Positions 23,305-35,157 of a DNA stretch of 64,000 bases are shown here, piece after piece. The translations under genes and the position numbers were made by a program. The notes beneath the pieces are model-generated. The model worked only from the letters and a program-made list of their open reading frames with translations. It was not told the DNA's origin and did not search any database. Source of the DNA: Cephalotus follicularis (lineage: Eukaryota; Streptophyta; Magnoliopsida; Oxalidales; Cephalotaceae). Each line of letters begins with the position of its first letter. Position 1 is the first letter of the stretch. Location of the stretch: assembly GCA_001972305.1 (NCBI GenBank), contig BDDD01002139.1, positions 124,001 through 188,000 on the forward strand, read 5' to 3'.

Positions 23305-23850
23305 TTACTGACACTTTCTGCACACTTACTGACAATTTCCAGAACAATTAATGTTAGTTACTGGCAAGTTTCCTGCAAGTTTCCAGTGAGCTTTTCTTTG
23401 CAGTTTTTGTGCATTCTTCGCACAGTTACTAGCACGAACATTGTACGGATTGGACACATACGTACCAAGGTGTTCGGATAGAGATTTAATACACTAATGC
23501 ACAAAGCTCTTTCTTATTATGCAATTTTATTCAAAAAGGAATATTAATATTAGTTGCGTCTAATATTTAATTGCATAATTTTCACTCAAATAAATCCACG
23601 TGAAGGATTAATCGATATATGTAGTATGGAACTACATATAGGGTGACTAGATTTTAATTTATCTAGTGGGAATGGTTTCTCGTTTTGGCTGGTAAATAAA
23701 TCCGTAAGCCATTAAATATTAAATTGTAACGTGTTTATTCATTAAATATATTGTGAATATATTTTTTGGATTTCTTGTGCATGCTGGTAGACTTGGGACT
23801 CGACCTAGCTTTTTGGTTTCTTACGTGCATGTTATTTAATTATCTTTACT

Positions 23851-24966
23851 ACTGGTGGAATTCATTTGGTCTGTAATAAGGCTGCCTGCGCGTGCCATTA
23901 TTTTTTCTTATCCATTATTTTTGGTTATTTCTCTTCTTTCTCAATATATTGTATTTTTATTCTTTTTATTATGGATGTAATTTTAAGAAGACTTGCAATG
24001 GAGGTTGAAGAGGGGATTGAAAAAGAATACAAGACCATCTCAAGGCCATGTATGCATGGTGGAAATAATGTAATAAAGTAGTTCTTAAATAAAGTACACT
24101 TAGGAGACCAAGTGATCACGTTTGGCTCACGTGAATACTTTAATAGTTAAAGTCCCAAGTCATGCCATATTTTTTTTTCTACGATGCATGAGATTGATGA
24201 ATTTATTTTAAGTTTTTCCAAACATGTCCAAGCATGCTAAGCCGTTTCCAAATGGATTGGAAGATAAAATGTAATTTTATTAATGGCTATGATTAAAATT
24301 AAAATTCATAAAAAATTTTGAGACCAAAATTCCTCCAAAATGAAATAATAAGTCTATAAGCGGTAGGACAAAAGGTTGTCCTGTCGTTGGCCTTCCATAA
24401 TCTTCGTTGAAGGGTGTGGACATATTGGGGATAGCACCATTACTGCCAAAGCAGAGGTCCCTCATATGACCATTATCGTTCAGCTTCAGTACTGGGGTAG
24501 TACTGGAAGGAAGTAACCATGTTTCGATACCGTTGGCAAGCACACGGACGGGTATCAAAACGAGTTTATTTCTTTGATAATTATGGGTCTGACTTATACC
24601 GTGTTCATACTATTGGCAGCGCCACAGCGTTGGATTGTATGGGTAGTGAGGCTGAACTTGTATCGGATCTTGCATTTCAAGGGTGAGGCCCTAATGGAAA
24701 TATGATGCTAAATGCCTAACTATCTAGTCTTATGGTTTGTCGGACACAGTCGGGACCATGATATTGCGAGATAGATTCCTATCCCCACTAGGAGGCGGGT
24801 GCTTCCAGAATTCCATATGGAGGTATGGGATACGATTAGAAAAGTGGAAGAATAAGCCTTGATTACAAAAGACCAATGGTTATGGTAATAACATTATTGG
24901 AATAATCTGTTAATATTCTTTCTCTGTTTTCTTCTTATAGGTTGCTAGATATATAATCACTCAAAA
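23851..24966. other. Non-coding leader before the copia gag remnant
   Basis: I see no gene here. The stretch is AT-rich up to about 24300, then balanced in composition. It lies between the duplicated leader and the gag piece, and I read it as 5' untranslated sequence of the decayed copia element. Confidence 0.4.
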
Positions 24967-25491
24967 ATGGCAAACAGAAAAATGGCAACACACACACAGA
25001 ATGCTCCTAAGCTTGAAGATCCCCTTTTTACTGAATGGAAGCATACTCTACGCAAAATTCTCAAAAGTCTAAACATTGCATATGTTATGATTGAGAAAAC
25101 ACCAAAGCTATTTTATGATGCATCTGACTGCTATAAGGCCACTGTGGTCAAATGGTGGGAGGACGATTGTCTAGCTCGAAACATAGCAACTGATGTCATG
25201 CCACCACCTTTGTTTAATGAAGTCTCGCACTCACATACTTTGTATGACATGCTTGATCGGTTAGAGCATATTTATGGCATACAGTCGGGGACTGAATTGC
25301 ATGATTCTGACAAGTTTGGGTCATTATTTACTATGCCAAATCCTACTCCTATTGGAACAGCTGGTTCTAATCTTAAGGGTAAGGCCCCTTTAGAGAAGGA
25401 TAAAGTGCAAGATAACACCATTCAAATGGATCTATGGAGAAAGCTTGTAATGAAACATGCCTATTTTTATTGTGGAAGACTAGGCCACTAG
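24967..25491 (+). pseudogene. Copia gag remnant
   Basis: This is an open stretch of 174 codons. Features are FTEWKHTLRKILKSLNIAYV near the start, VVKWWEDDCLARNIATDVMP, HTLYDMLDRLEHIYG, a lysine-rich part, and the beginning of a zinc knuckle (CGRLGH) at the end. This pattern resembles Ty1/copia gag (nucleocapsid). The remnant is shorter than full gag proteins. It is probably the gag of the element whose primer-binding site lies at 6084. Confidence 0.6.
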
Positions 25492-26011
25492 AGGAGTGAC
25501 TATAGGATGTTCCATATGTCCCAAGCTGCAAGTACCTCGGTTTTCAGTATTTTCTTTATCTAACTTAAAATGTAAGTTCAATTTGAGTAAAGAACTCAGA
25601 TTGTGAGACTGACATTTGTGATTCTTTGCAGGAGCGAAGAAAAGTTAGAACAGCAAGAGGCTGTTGATGCTAAGGACATATCCTAAAGTGTTGAATGAGA
25701 GATTCACACAAATTTTGAAATGTATCATATTAAATAGCTAGATAGCTATGCAAAGAAACTTATCCCATCTTTTGTTATTAACAGTTGTTCTAAACAACTT
25801 ATGTAAATCCATTATATATATAATGTAAGGCTGAGAGCCCTTTTGTCTATACCGCATTTGAATTTTACTTATTTCTAGTATAGTTTCAGAGTATGCTGAA
25901 CAACTAGAAAATGGGATACATGTTAATGATACTAATAAAATTAATAATAGCTGGAGCTATAATGTATGGAACTTCTAATAAAAGAAATAATAATACGAAT
26001 CCTGCACAATG

Positions 26012-26445
26012 TAATGCATTGCAGATTAAGTGATATCTAGAGTTGCTAGATAAACACGCTTGATTAGGGATGCACATTAGTACATCTAAGGATAAGGAAT
26101 CTTTACTAGCGTGTATACCATGTGTGATTGGTATAATGACTAAATCTAATTTCTCCTTAAAAAGAGAAAATGTAATGGACATAAATGAGGTTAGTCCACT
26201 CTTTCATTTGTGATTTAATGTCAAAACAATGCATTATAGATTAAGTCATATCTAGAGATACTAGATAAACAAGCTTGGTTAAGGATGCACATTAGTACAT
26301 CCAAGGATAAGAATCTTTACAAACGTGTATAACATGTGTGATTGGTATCAGGACTAAATCTAATTTCTTCTTGAAAAGAGAAAATGTAGTGGACATAAAT
26401 GAGGTTAGTCCACATTGACATTTGTGATTTAATGTCAAAACAATA
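26012..26445. repeat. 215-bp tandem duplication
   Basis: Two units start at atgcatt (26014 and 26229) and share long phrases such as gatgcacattagtacatc and gacataaatgaggttagtcc, with about 10 percent divergence by eye. The repeat lies between the gag and pol remnants of the decayed copia element. Confidence 0.88.
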
Positions 26446-26499
26446 CATGTGAAGGTTATCAATAATTCTTAACCTATACCTATAACTTGTCATAGTTTT

Positions 26500-27505
26500 T
26501 GTTTATGTTTCGGGTGAAACAGAATTATGAATTATCTGAGAGATAAATTCAAGAACATCATAGTGAATGATGTATCCGAATGGTGGAATCGGATCCTATA
26601 TGTGAATATGGTCTGATCCATATTGTCTTTTATACCTCTTTCAATAGCATTCTGGGATTATACACTGCAGATGGTAGCGTACATCCTAAATCGGATTATG
26701 TAGAAATTCGTCCCCTATATATCTAGTGAGATATTAAAAAGGAGGTAATCCAGCCTAAACCAATGTAAGGTTCTAAGGTTGTCCAGCATGACTTAGAAAG
26801 CGGGAAAATTTCTAAGTTGGAGGCATGATTGTGACATTGTCGATTTATGAAATATCATATAAATGAGAACTTAGGATATTATATCTGTCATCCTAGAGAA
26901 CAAGAGATGTTTGTTTCGCATACTGCATATTTCCTCGTGAAGGAATAAATGATTGCAGGATTCAATGGGAGTCATATGAAAATAAAAGAGTTGCGGTGAC
27001 TCTATTTCCATCAATATCTAATTCAGGATTAGTGTGTGACCTGAAATAGATATACCATGAGTTAGAGGAGTTTGAGATAGTTGAGAACTAAATCTCCTCA
27101 ATGAATTTGAGTATATACATAAAACCTATGATACCGAAGTTAAAAGCTAGTTTGGGTGCAAGAGTTCATTAATGAACTATATAGGGATTCCAACCATCGC
27201 TTGTCTTGTTGTGGTGACTATGACTTCAATGGAGGCCTTTGCACAAGCCTAGGAACCCAGGTTTCATTATTGCATCAAACATATAGCGATGGTATCACGT
27301 GATCGGGGATCCATGATAGAGATACGTCTTTAATTAGACGAATAGAGGAAATATGTTTGACATCAAAGAGAGATGTCATACCAGAGAGAGTCATGCCAAA
27401 AGTGAACTTAGCAGACTCACTGACCAAAGCTATAAGCAGTACATGAAAGGCAAAGAGGTACATATGCTTGAGCTGAAGGTCTTCGTAGCTTGAGGGCCAA
27501 GTGGG
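26500..27505 (+). pseudogene. Copia pol remnant (integrase and RNase H ends) with polypurine tract
   Basis: Translation gives scattered pieces of copia pol: an integrase part (FWDYTLQMVAYILN), the GY-H box end of integrase (YYICHPREQEMFVSHTAYFL), and the end of RNase H (VMPKVNLADSLTKA). The plus strand then reads ggccaagtgggagat at 27490-27505, the usual copia polypurine tract. Most of the reverse transcriptase is not recognisable. The region is heavily broken and old. Confidence 0.68.
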
Positions 27506-27850
27506 AGATTATTAGATTACGGTGTCCCTGCAATCCACGAGGTGGATGCAAGCATATGTTTGAGACATATGTTATACACTTTAATCGTACATTCTGAATT
27601 CCATTCATGTTCAACGTGCATATTTTATTAAAAATTGGCATCTTGCTATATGTATTATCCCAAACCGTTGAGTCAAATTGGTTGATCACAATGTCAACCG
27701 AATACACATATAGTGCCCTGTCAGGAGAAAGGGTTGGATCTCGTGGCACACCCGTCCCAACCGAGATAGATGTGACAATCACGTGGTAAGCCTCCTTTCG
27801 GAAACCTCCACGTGATATCTTAAAAACTGTTTGGAAATTTCTGAAAACCA
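27506..27850 (+). other. Possible start of a copia 3' LTR, unassigned
   Basis: It directly follows the copia polypurine tract, where a 3' LTR should begin, but I find no second copy in the window to prove it. No gene is seen. Confidence 0.3.
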
Positions 27851-29163
27851 TCATAAAGTTGAACTTTTTACAAAAAAAAAAAAAACTTGGAAATTTTTCT
27901 ATCTCTTAAATTTTTACAAAAATCGGGCATGTAGTATCCGTTTATCGGACTATACCCCCTGTAAAGAAAAACACAGTTTATAAAACACCCTCCCGAAGGA
28001 GGAATCAGCAAGTATAATTGGGCTCATCCCTCAACAAACCACAATTTAAAGCACTAAACAAGCATGGTTCCGCCTCAACCCATTATCAAAGTATGAAGAG
28101 TAAACAAATAGAGCTCGGCTCTTTAAAAGCAAAACCATAAAAGAAAACATTATTTAGAAATATAAGTAAATGCGTAATTTAAATGTTGATGAAGTAATGT
28201 TATGCATGTGATAAAACCCTGGCCATGTGTTGAAACACCAGTAGCATGCCCTGCTCTCACGGTCCATCCCTTACTGAGTCTGACTTAGCAACTGCTCGCA
28301 TAATTTGAAAAGAAAGATTGTGAGGGGGTTAGTCCAAATGACTAAGTGAGTTGGGACAAGTCATTCCCTGTTACATCCATGAAGAATCAGATGTGCTGAA
28401 TGGAAACGATATAGCAAAGATCAAAATATATAAGGCATTAAATAAAGTGAATTAAAGAATTTCAACAAGACTCGAATAAAAAAAAACTCATAACTCAAAA
28501 ATGAAAGTGTACTCAACAAACCTCAAAACTTAAACTGGTACTACACGAGTATAATAGAATCACAATAAGATCAGTATACAAGAATATCAAGACTCAAAGA
28601 CATGATCATGAATAATAAATCAAGGTATGTGCCCATAAAGAAAATCATAACATCCGAGGATGCTGGTACATCTGTCGTCATATCATATCACCATCAATTC
28701 CATATATCCGTCAATTCCCATATGGCCATATCTAATGGAAATACTGAATCTGGCTGCAGCAATAATATACATATAGGCCAATAGGCTACAGGATGTGTAC
28801 ATCATCCATCATACACCTCATATCTCATATAATCATCATCATCACATCCTCCTCATGCACCGGTGCAATATCCCATGCCACCACCATATCTTATAACACT
28901 GCTATATCCCATGTCTTAACCCAGCCACATAGACTATATATCCTATCTGCCTCGTCCGAGGGGCTGACGTATAATCGTACGGACCCTAGACCTCTTTCGA
29001 GAAACTGCATACCTCATATCCAGCACGAGGGGCCGGCGTATCTCAACGCACGAACCCTGGCCCTCACCTAGAAATTCACTGTAGTCATCATACCTCGCAT
29101 GAGGGGCTGGCGTATCTCCGCACAGACCCTAGCCCTCACCGAGAAGCTAATCCATATCATCCA

Positions 29164-32100
29164 TGTAATGTCCCAAATATATATATATATATAAAATAAA
29201 AATAAAAGAATAAAAAAAAGAATTGCGCCCGATGCTATTTAGAGGCGCCAGATGCTTCACAAATATAAAGAGGGAGAGATGAGAGAACGAGAGAGAGAAC
29301 CAGAGAGAGAACGGCAGAGAGAGACGTTGGGGGCACCGGAGAAGACGACGCCGGGAAGGACAGAGCTGGCAAGACAAAGCCTCCACCACCGACGGTAACC
29401 TCCCTTCCCTCTTCTTCTCTTTTCTTTCCTTTTCTCCTAGTCACTGTCGCCATCACTGCCGTGCGTTCCACCACCGGAATCATCACGGTAGGAGGCCGGT
29501 CTTCATCCCGAGGACCAGCTACACCCATTTTGGTGTCTATCAAGTTGTGGTTTTGCCAGAATCGACAGGAGTTAGTCGACTGAGTCAACTCAGTCGATCT
29601 AGCTTGCTGTCACCTATGACACGGCGTTTGGCACCGAGTCACGGTGAGTTACGGTCATCAGTGGGTTGACCGCAAGTTTTGGAGGCTGGATAAGGTGTGA
29701 TTGGAGCTAGAACAACTTGTCGGAGCTCCAGCGAAGTGAACCCACACCGAGTCTTGGTGAGTTACGGGTGGAGACGCCTTAAGCCAACTGTTTTGTGACA
29801 CTTTTGTGAAGTGGCCAGAATTGTGGATGTCCGGGGAGTCAACTCAGTGAGTTGAATCATTGCCGGCTGTGACCGTGAGATTCCACGGCAAGTCACAACG
29901 GTTCTTCGGCAACATTGTATAGATCGACCAATTTAGAACCTGTTTATGGCGTGGCTGGAGTTTCGATGTGTTGGATAGAATTTAGCTGGAACTCCAGTGA
30001 CAACAAGGTGTATTTGCTACATGTGTGTAAGTTGTAATGGGATGTGTGATGGTTATTATAGTGATACAAGGAGAGAAAGAGAACTCTGTTGACAAAAGAC
30101 GGAGCCGTGCTCGTGATCGCGAGTGAAGCTTAGAGGAGGAGGCGGTTCGTCGATTCTGCTGCAAGCCCTCCCAACTCGCAAGCTCAATTGGTAACAGGTA
30201 GGTATACATATGCTCCAATGGTATGTGCTCAAATGATTATTGGCTTGATCCCATTCGTATACATTGGTACGGGACGGTAGTATGCGAATGGTATATCACT
30301 AGAGTACGGTTATACTACTTTACTTTCATTCATGCATTTTGAATGGATTGTATGGACATGACTGTTCATTGATGATTGCATGCTAAATTGATTGTTATGG
30401 TTATGCATGATTACTGATTACATGGATTAATGAACTGTATGCGGGTATAATGGACTAAATGGAGAATTGAGAGAAGTTGAGCTTCTGCTTTCTCTCAATT
30501 CAAGGGTTATGATATTGGAAATGGTTTATGGGTTATGGATATTGTATGGATTGATCGATTGTATTGTATGAGACTAAATGAGATAATCCATTCATGACCC
30601 TTATCTCTGTCATGAAGGTCATGAATGTTAGACCACATCATATGGTATGGATATGGTATGCGTGAACCTACGTTATGCACGGTGTGGTCACTGTTATCTC
30701 GACCCTATTCGTCTATGACACTAAGAGTGCGTAGATAATGGAATGGACCTTATGGATTGCTATTGAATGTATCGTCATTGAATCGTATCGTATCTTTATT
30801 GTATCATATCGATATCGATATTTTTATGGATCATATCGATATTGTATCATTATGGAACGTATCATTATCGAATCGTATCACATCGTTATCGTAACGCATC
30901 ATTATAGATTATATCGTTATCGGACCAGGACCTTCGGGAATTGGGTAATCGTATTGTTATCAGACCAGGACCTTCGGGAACTAGGTAATCATTTAGTTAT
31001 CAGACCAGGTCCTTCGGGAACTGGGTAATAGTATCGTTATCAGACCAGGACCTTCAGGAACTGGGTAATCGTATCGTATCGTTATCGAATCGTATTGTAT
31101 TGTTATAGATTGTATTGTATCGTTATTGAATCGTTATGAATCGAATCATAATGGATTGTAAACGGTTATGGACCATTACCGGATATGGACCCTAAACTGA
31201 TATGAATTGTAAACGGTTATGGACCGTTATCAGACCAGGACCTTCTGGAACTGGGTAATCGTATCATTATCGAATCGTATTGTATTGTTATAGATTGTAT
31301 AGTATTGTTATCGAATCGTTATGAATCGAATCGTCATGGAATGTAAACGGTTATGGACCGTTATCAGATATGGACCCTAAACGGATATGAATTGCAAACG
31401 GTTATGGACAGTTATCGGACATGGACCGTAAATGGATGTGAATTGTAAATGGATATGGACCGTAAATGGTTATGGTTATTGAGGGCAACGGTTATGGCTA
31501 TGGATGGATACGATGTAGTTATGGACCGTATCGTTATGGATTATGATGGTCCTGATTGTTATGGTATGGCTATGATATGGTTACGGTAGGACCATGGTAT
31601 GTATCCCCAGATGGTTGTTGTTGATCCTATTCTTATATGCCGGTTAGGGACGGTTGTATACGAATGGTAGATCACTAGTGTATGTGAATCTAGGGGAATG
31701 GTTGTAATGGGCTAGAACCATTGGGGTATGACATTGGCCTGTTAAAGAGTGATGATTGATTTGATCCCATTCCTATACACCGGTATGGGACGGTCGTATA
31801 CGAATGGTAGATCACATGTTCTATTGTTCTTTAGGTTATGGTGCATGACCTTTATATTATGAGCTATATTGCTATGAATTGGCATTCATACATCTCTTGC
31901 CATGCATACATCTCACATATTGTACACATATCTGCTACACTTCTATACGTTCATTGCATATGTATATCCTACACAACCTTCGGGTTACTGACCCATTGCA
32001 TTGTATTGTAATGTAATGGGTCAGGTTCAGGTCCAGGTGGCGTGCAGCAATGATCAGCCGGGCTAAATCGCAGAGTAATGATCTACATCTCCTCTGACCT

Positions 32101-32580
32101 ACTTTGAATAAACCTGATATTGTAAAAGGACAAATATTGAAATAAGGATGTATTTATTGTTATTGTATAAGAGACAAATCTAATGATGACTAGAGATATG
32201 TTTTATTTCAGCTATTGACCTGCCAGCTTGTTGCAGTGCTTGTTTAATATGTGTGTTGATGTAAAGGACATGGAATGGTCCACATATTGTGATAAACTGT
32301 TGTTTCCTCCTACGAGAGTGTGGTTGTTGAGGGCTGAGCCCATATATAAATTGAGTTTTTCTTTACAAGGGTTTAGTCCGATAAACGAATACTTCATGCC
32401 GAAATTTCGGGAGATTTTAAGAGTTAGTTTTTATTTGAATTGATTATTCCGCTAGTGTATATGAATGTTTAAAGCTTTATATACTTATAGCACTTTTGAA
32501 TAAGGATATGAAATGACTGAATGGAAGGTATCTCATGCATCAGATCGTGGGGGTTTACTCTCGCGGTTCGGGGCTTCACA
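29164..32580 (+). mobile_element. Solo LTR (3.4 kb) with target duplication
   Basis: It starts TGTAATGTCCC and ends GGGGCTTCACA, and is flanked by the perfect 5-bp duplication atcca (29159-29163 and 32581-32585). No primer-binding site, polypurine tract or coding motif was found between the ends, so a solo LTR fits best. Its last 400 bases (ttagtccgataaacg near 32370) resemble the minus strand near 27930, so the family is related to the LTR it landed in. A candidate TATA (aaatataaag) lies near 29258-29270. Confidence 0.82.
30921..31085. repeat. 40-bp tandem repeat, four units
   Basis: Units of exactly 40 bases begin at 30921, 30961, 31001 and 31041, each with gaccaggaccttcgggaa or a close variant followed by ctgggtaatcgt. 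A further copy lies near 31231. The array is surrounded by simple cgtatcgttatc phrases from about 30770 to 31330. Confidence 0.92.
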
Positions 32581-34968
32581 ATCCAGGTCTCGTACGAGGG
32601 GCCGACATATCAATGCACAGACCCTGGCCCTCTCCAAGAAATCATGTGAAAACAGATAACCAAACACGGTCTGACAGGTGGGTGATGGAGCAGCTCTGCG
32701 GCACTCACACTCAGCATACCATCATAGACAATAGTATGCCGTAGATCCAGGTATGGAACCCGGGGGTAGATCCCACATAACATCCCATCATAGACCAATG
32801 GGTATGCTAAGGAGAATTGAGCGTCGAACATGTACCTCACCTTGGACCGGTAGGTATCACATGTCACAATTCATACAGTACCCAGCATCAGAATACAAAA
32901 ACACGGTAACAATAATGCATAAAGGAAAACAAGAAGGTGACCTAGTAACCCAGAGTCTATCACATAACAATTAATAACAAACTCAACATAAAACATATGG
33001 GATTCAAATCCTGATCAAATCATCAATAACAAATAAATGGCGCATAGAAACAAGAGTCTCAAAGACAATAAAAACAAGGAAAGGGAATGTCCCACTCATA
33101 GTATCAATGCTAATAACCCCCGCGTACTAGTCCATCTATGCTCTGAATCAGCTACAGGATCCACGTCTCACCGGATGCTAAAAACTAGTTCAGCTATCGA
33201 ATTCCCCGTCATGGACTGGAAGCTCCGCTATCATTGATCATATCCTTAACTCTGCATTAATACACGTATGAACTACTTTATGCATTTAGATGTTGTATCA
33301 AAGTGAAACTTTCTAGATCGTAATTAAAATATCCCAGTAGTCTATCATTCAAAAATCGAGTGAAACCAAAAAACTGAACTTTAGTCTCCTTGGTAAAGTC
33401 ATTGCTAAACGAGTTTTCTGCAAAAGTAAAGTTAACACCATTTTTACTACTTTTAAAGATTCAATGGAATTGAAACTTTTGGAAAGGTGTTTATTCCTAC
33501 CCAATAGTCTACCACTGAAAAATAATGTCAAACTGATGACCGGAGCTATGAGCTGCTTTGAAAAACTGAGGTTTTAACTATTTTTCCGTAAAAACTGCAA
33601 AAACGAAACTTTTTGGCCAAAATCATATCCGTTTGACACAAAACTTTCAGAAATTTCTTTAAAAATCTCTAGGAGCCTACTACCCAAAAAAAAAAAATCA
33701 ATGCAAACGGATAAGCAGAGCTATATGCTCCTTTGTAAAAGCACCATTTAAAACTGGTTTTTAGCGTAACTTCGAACTTCTCGGTCCAAATTAAGTCTGT
33801 TTGGGACGAAACCTTTCAGATAATATTTAAAGCTATCCTAAGGTCTACCATTAAAATTTCAAGTCAATCAGACCACTCTAGGTCTAAAAAGTGACTAAAA
33901 CGCCATTTCGTCAACTTGACGGTTATAGATGCTGATTTTAACTAATAACTTAATTCCTTTAATTTCTTAATCCCCATTTTTTCTATCATCCTACTAAATA
34001 CATTAAACAACTTCAATTGTCCATAAATCTTACCATGACTGAATTCTCCACACATAAGGAATGGTTAATTTGACATAAATTTCTTACATCCACCCATATC
34101 TCTTAGTATCCCACTTACTAATAATATCTAATCTCATTACTACTAAAAAAAATTCTAATCATTTATCATTATCATGGAGACCAAATTTCAAATACCTAAA
34201 GTAATTAAATTCATTTCTATTTTCTTGAATCCCTCACTATATATAATTATCAACTTACTATTACCATATAATATCCTTAAATAAATAATCAATTCTCCTC
34301 ACTTACTAAGATGGCCGAAATTATAAAGCATCAAAGTAGTGATGTAAATGTTAAAATACTACCATATTCTTAAGCTATATGATTACCAACACTCATTAAT
34401 ATGTCTTACCATTACCATTTATCATTTAACACTGTTAGGACTCAATTCCTCAATATGCATATTAAACCATTTCAAACAGTCCATATACCACTCAAAATGA
34501 AATTCAAAGCGTAAGTATATTATATTGTACCAGTTAACAGCAGCTTACGAATTGGAGGACTTGTTGTAGAGCCGCTGTACTGCTACCAGCTCAGCACTGT
34601 CGGATCATTAGCTTCCACTCAGCCCGTGCACCACAGTCCCCTTCTGGCATCACTTTCAAGCTCCTCTCCTCTTTCTCTTTCTTCCTTCCTTCCTCTCTCC
34701 CTGTTTCCCATTTATTCTTTCTTTCTCTGTGAAACTGAAGCGTGCGGAGCGTCCATGGAGGAAGAAGACAACAGAGAGGAAGGAGGAGGCTTGAGGAACT
34801 CACCTACTCACTTGGCGCAAAAATGGCTATAATGGCGTAAGCGGAGGAGCAACGACAGTGGTGGCAGAGGAGAAGAGAAAGAGAAAAAGTAGGAGGGCTT
34901 ACTGCGCTATGGACTTCGACCGGCGCACTCCCTCCTGGTGTTTCGCGCCACCGCCGGCGTTTTCGCTC

Positions 34969-35029
34969 CCGCTCGATGCATCTCTCTCTCTCTCGCTACA
35001 TCTCTCTCTGTCTCGTCTATGTTCTTCAT
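34969..35029. repeat. Pyrimidine-rich CT tract
   Basis: A run of tctctctc with few interruptions lies between about 34979 and 35020. It is simple sequence in the LTR-like end of the inverted B relative. Confidence 0.7.
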
Positions 35030-35157
35030 CAATGGTTTGAAGTGCCTGGCGCTTTCTAGAAAGCGTCGGGCACTTCACTCTTTTTTATAATATATAATAA
35101 CAACAATAATAGCTATAATAATAATACACATGTCTTTCGCGTACAAGTGACACTGGG

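Larger units (their letters stand above)
7118..23850. repeat. 927-bp tandem duplication, second unit, split by element B
   Basis: The second unit runs 7118-7505 and resumes at 23305-23850. It aligns with 6191-7117 when the 15.8-kb element B is ignored. The phrase ttatttaattatcttta closes both units (near 7090-7106 and 23830-23848). Confidence 0.8.
28951..32645. repeat. Tandem array of about 62-80-bp units (four), split by an insertion
   Basis: Units start near 28951, 29013, 29094 and, after the inserted LTR, 32586. Each holds cgaggggc(c/t)gacgtat, then gaccctagccctc, then gagaa. Similar gagggg phrases occur in the internal region of element B near 19600-19680. The array is non-coding. Confidence 0.7.
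27851..35152 (-). mobile_element. Inverted relative of element B, split by a solo LTR
   Basis: On the minus strand 32900-32586 matches the internal region of element B near 19200-19330 (shared cctTAGCATacCCATTGGTC and GTATGCTGAGTGTGAGTG). 28830-28900 matches B near 19490-19560 (caccggtgcatgaggatgat). 33300-33900 is AT-rich with poly-pyrimidine runs, like an LTR. The right end on the plus strand is gtgaca at 35152. The left end is uncertain. No gag or pol is seen, so it appears non-autonomous. It is divergent from B and older. Confidence 0.55.

Noticed and set aside
27720-27745. Possible LTR A start (gggttggatctcgtgg) after the copia polypurine tract
   Set aside because: The likeness to the LTR A edge covers only about 15 bases and fails directly afterward.
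34591-35040. Candidate small host gene with serine/leucine-rich or basic protein
   Set aside because: The open stretches arise from CT and GA simple sequence in an LTR-like end, on both strands, with no motif.
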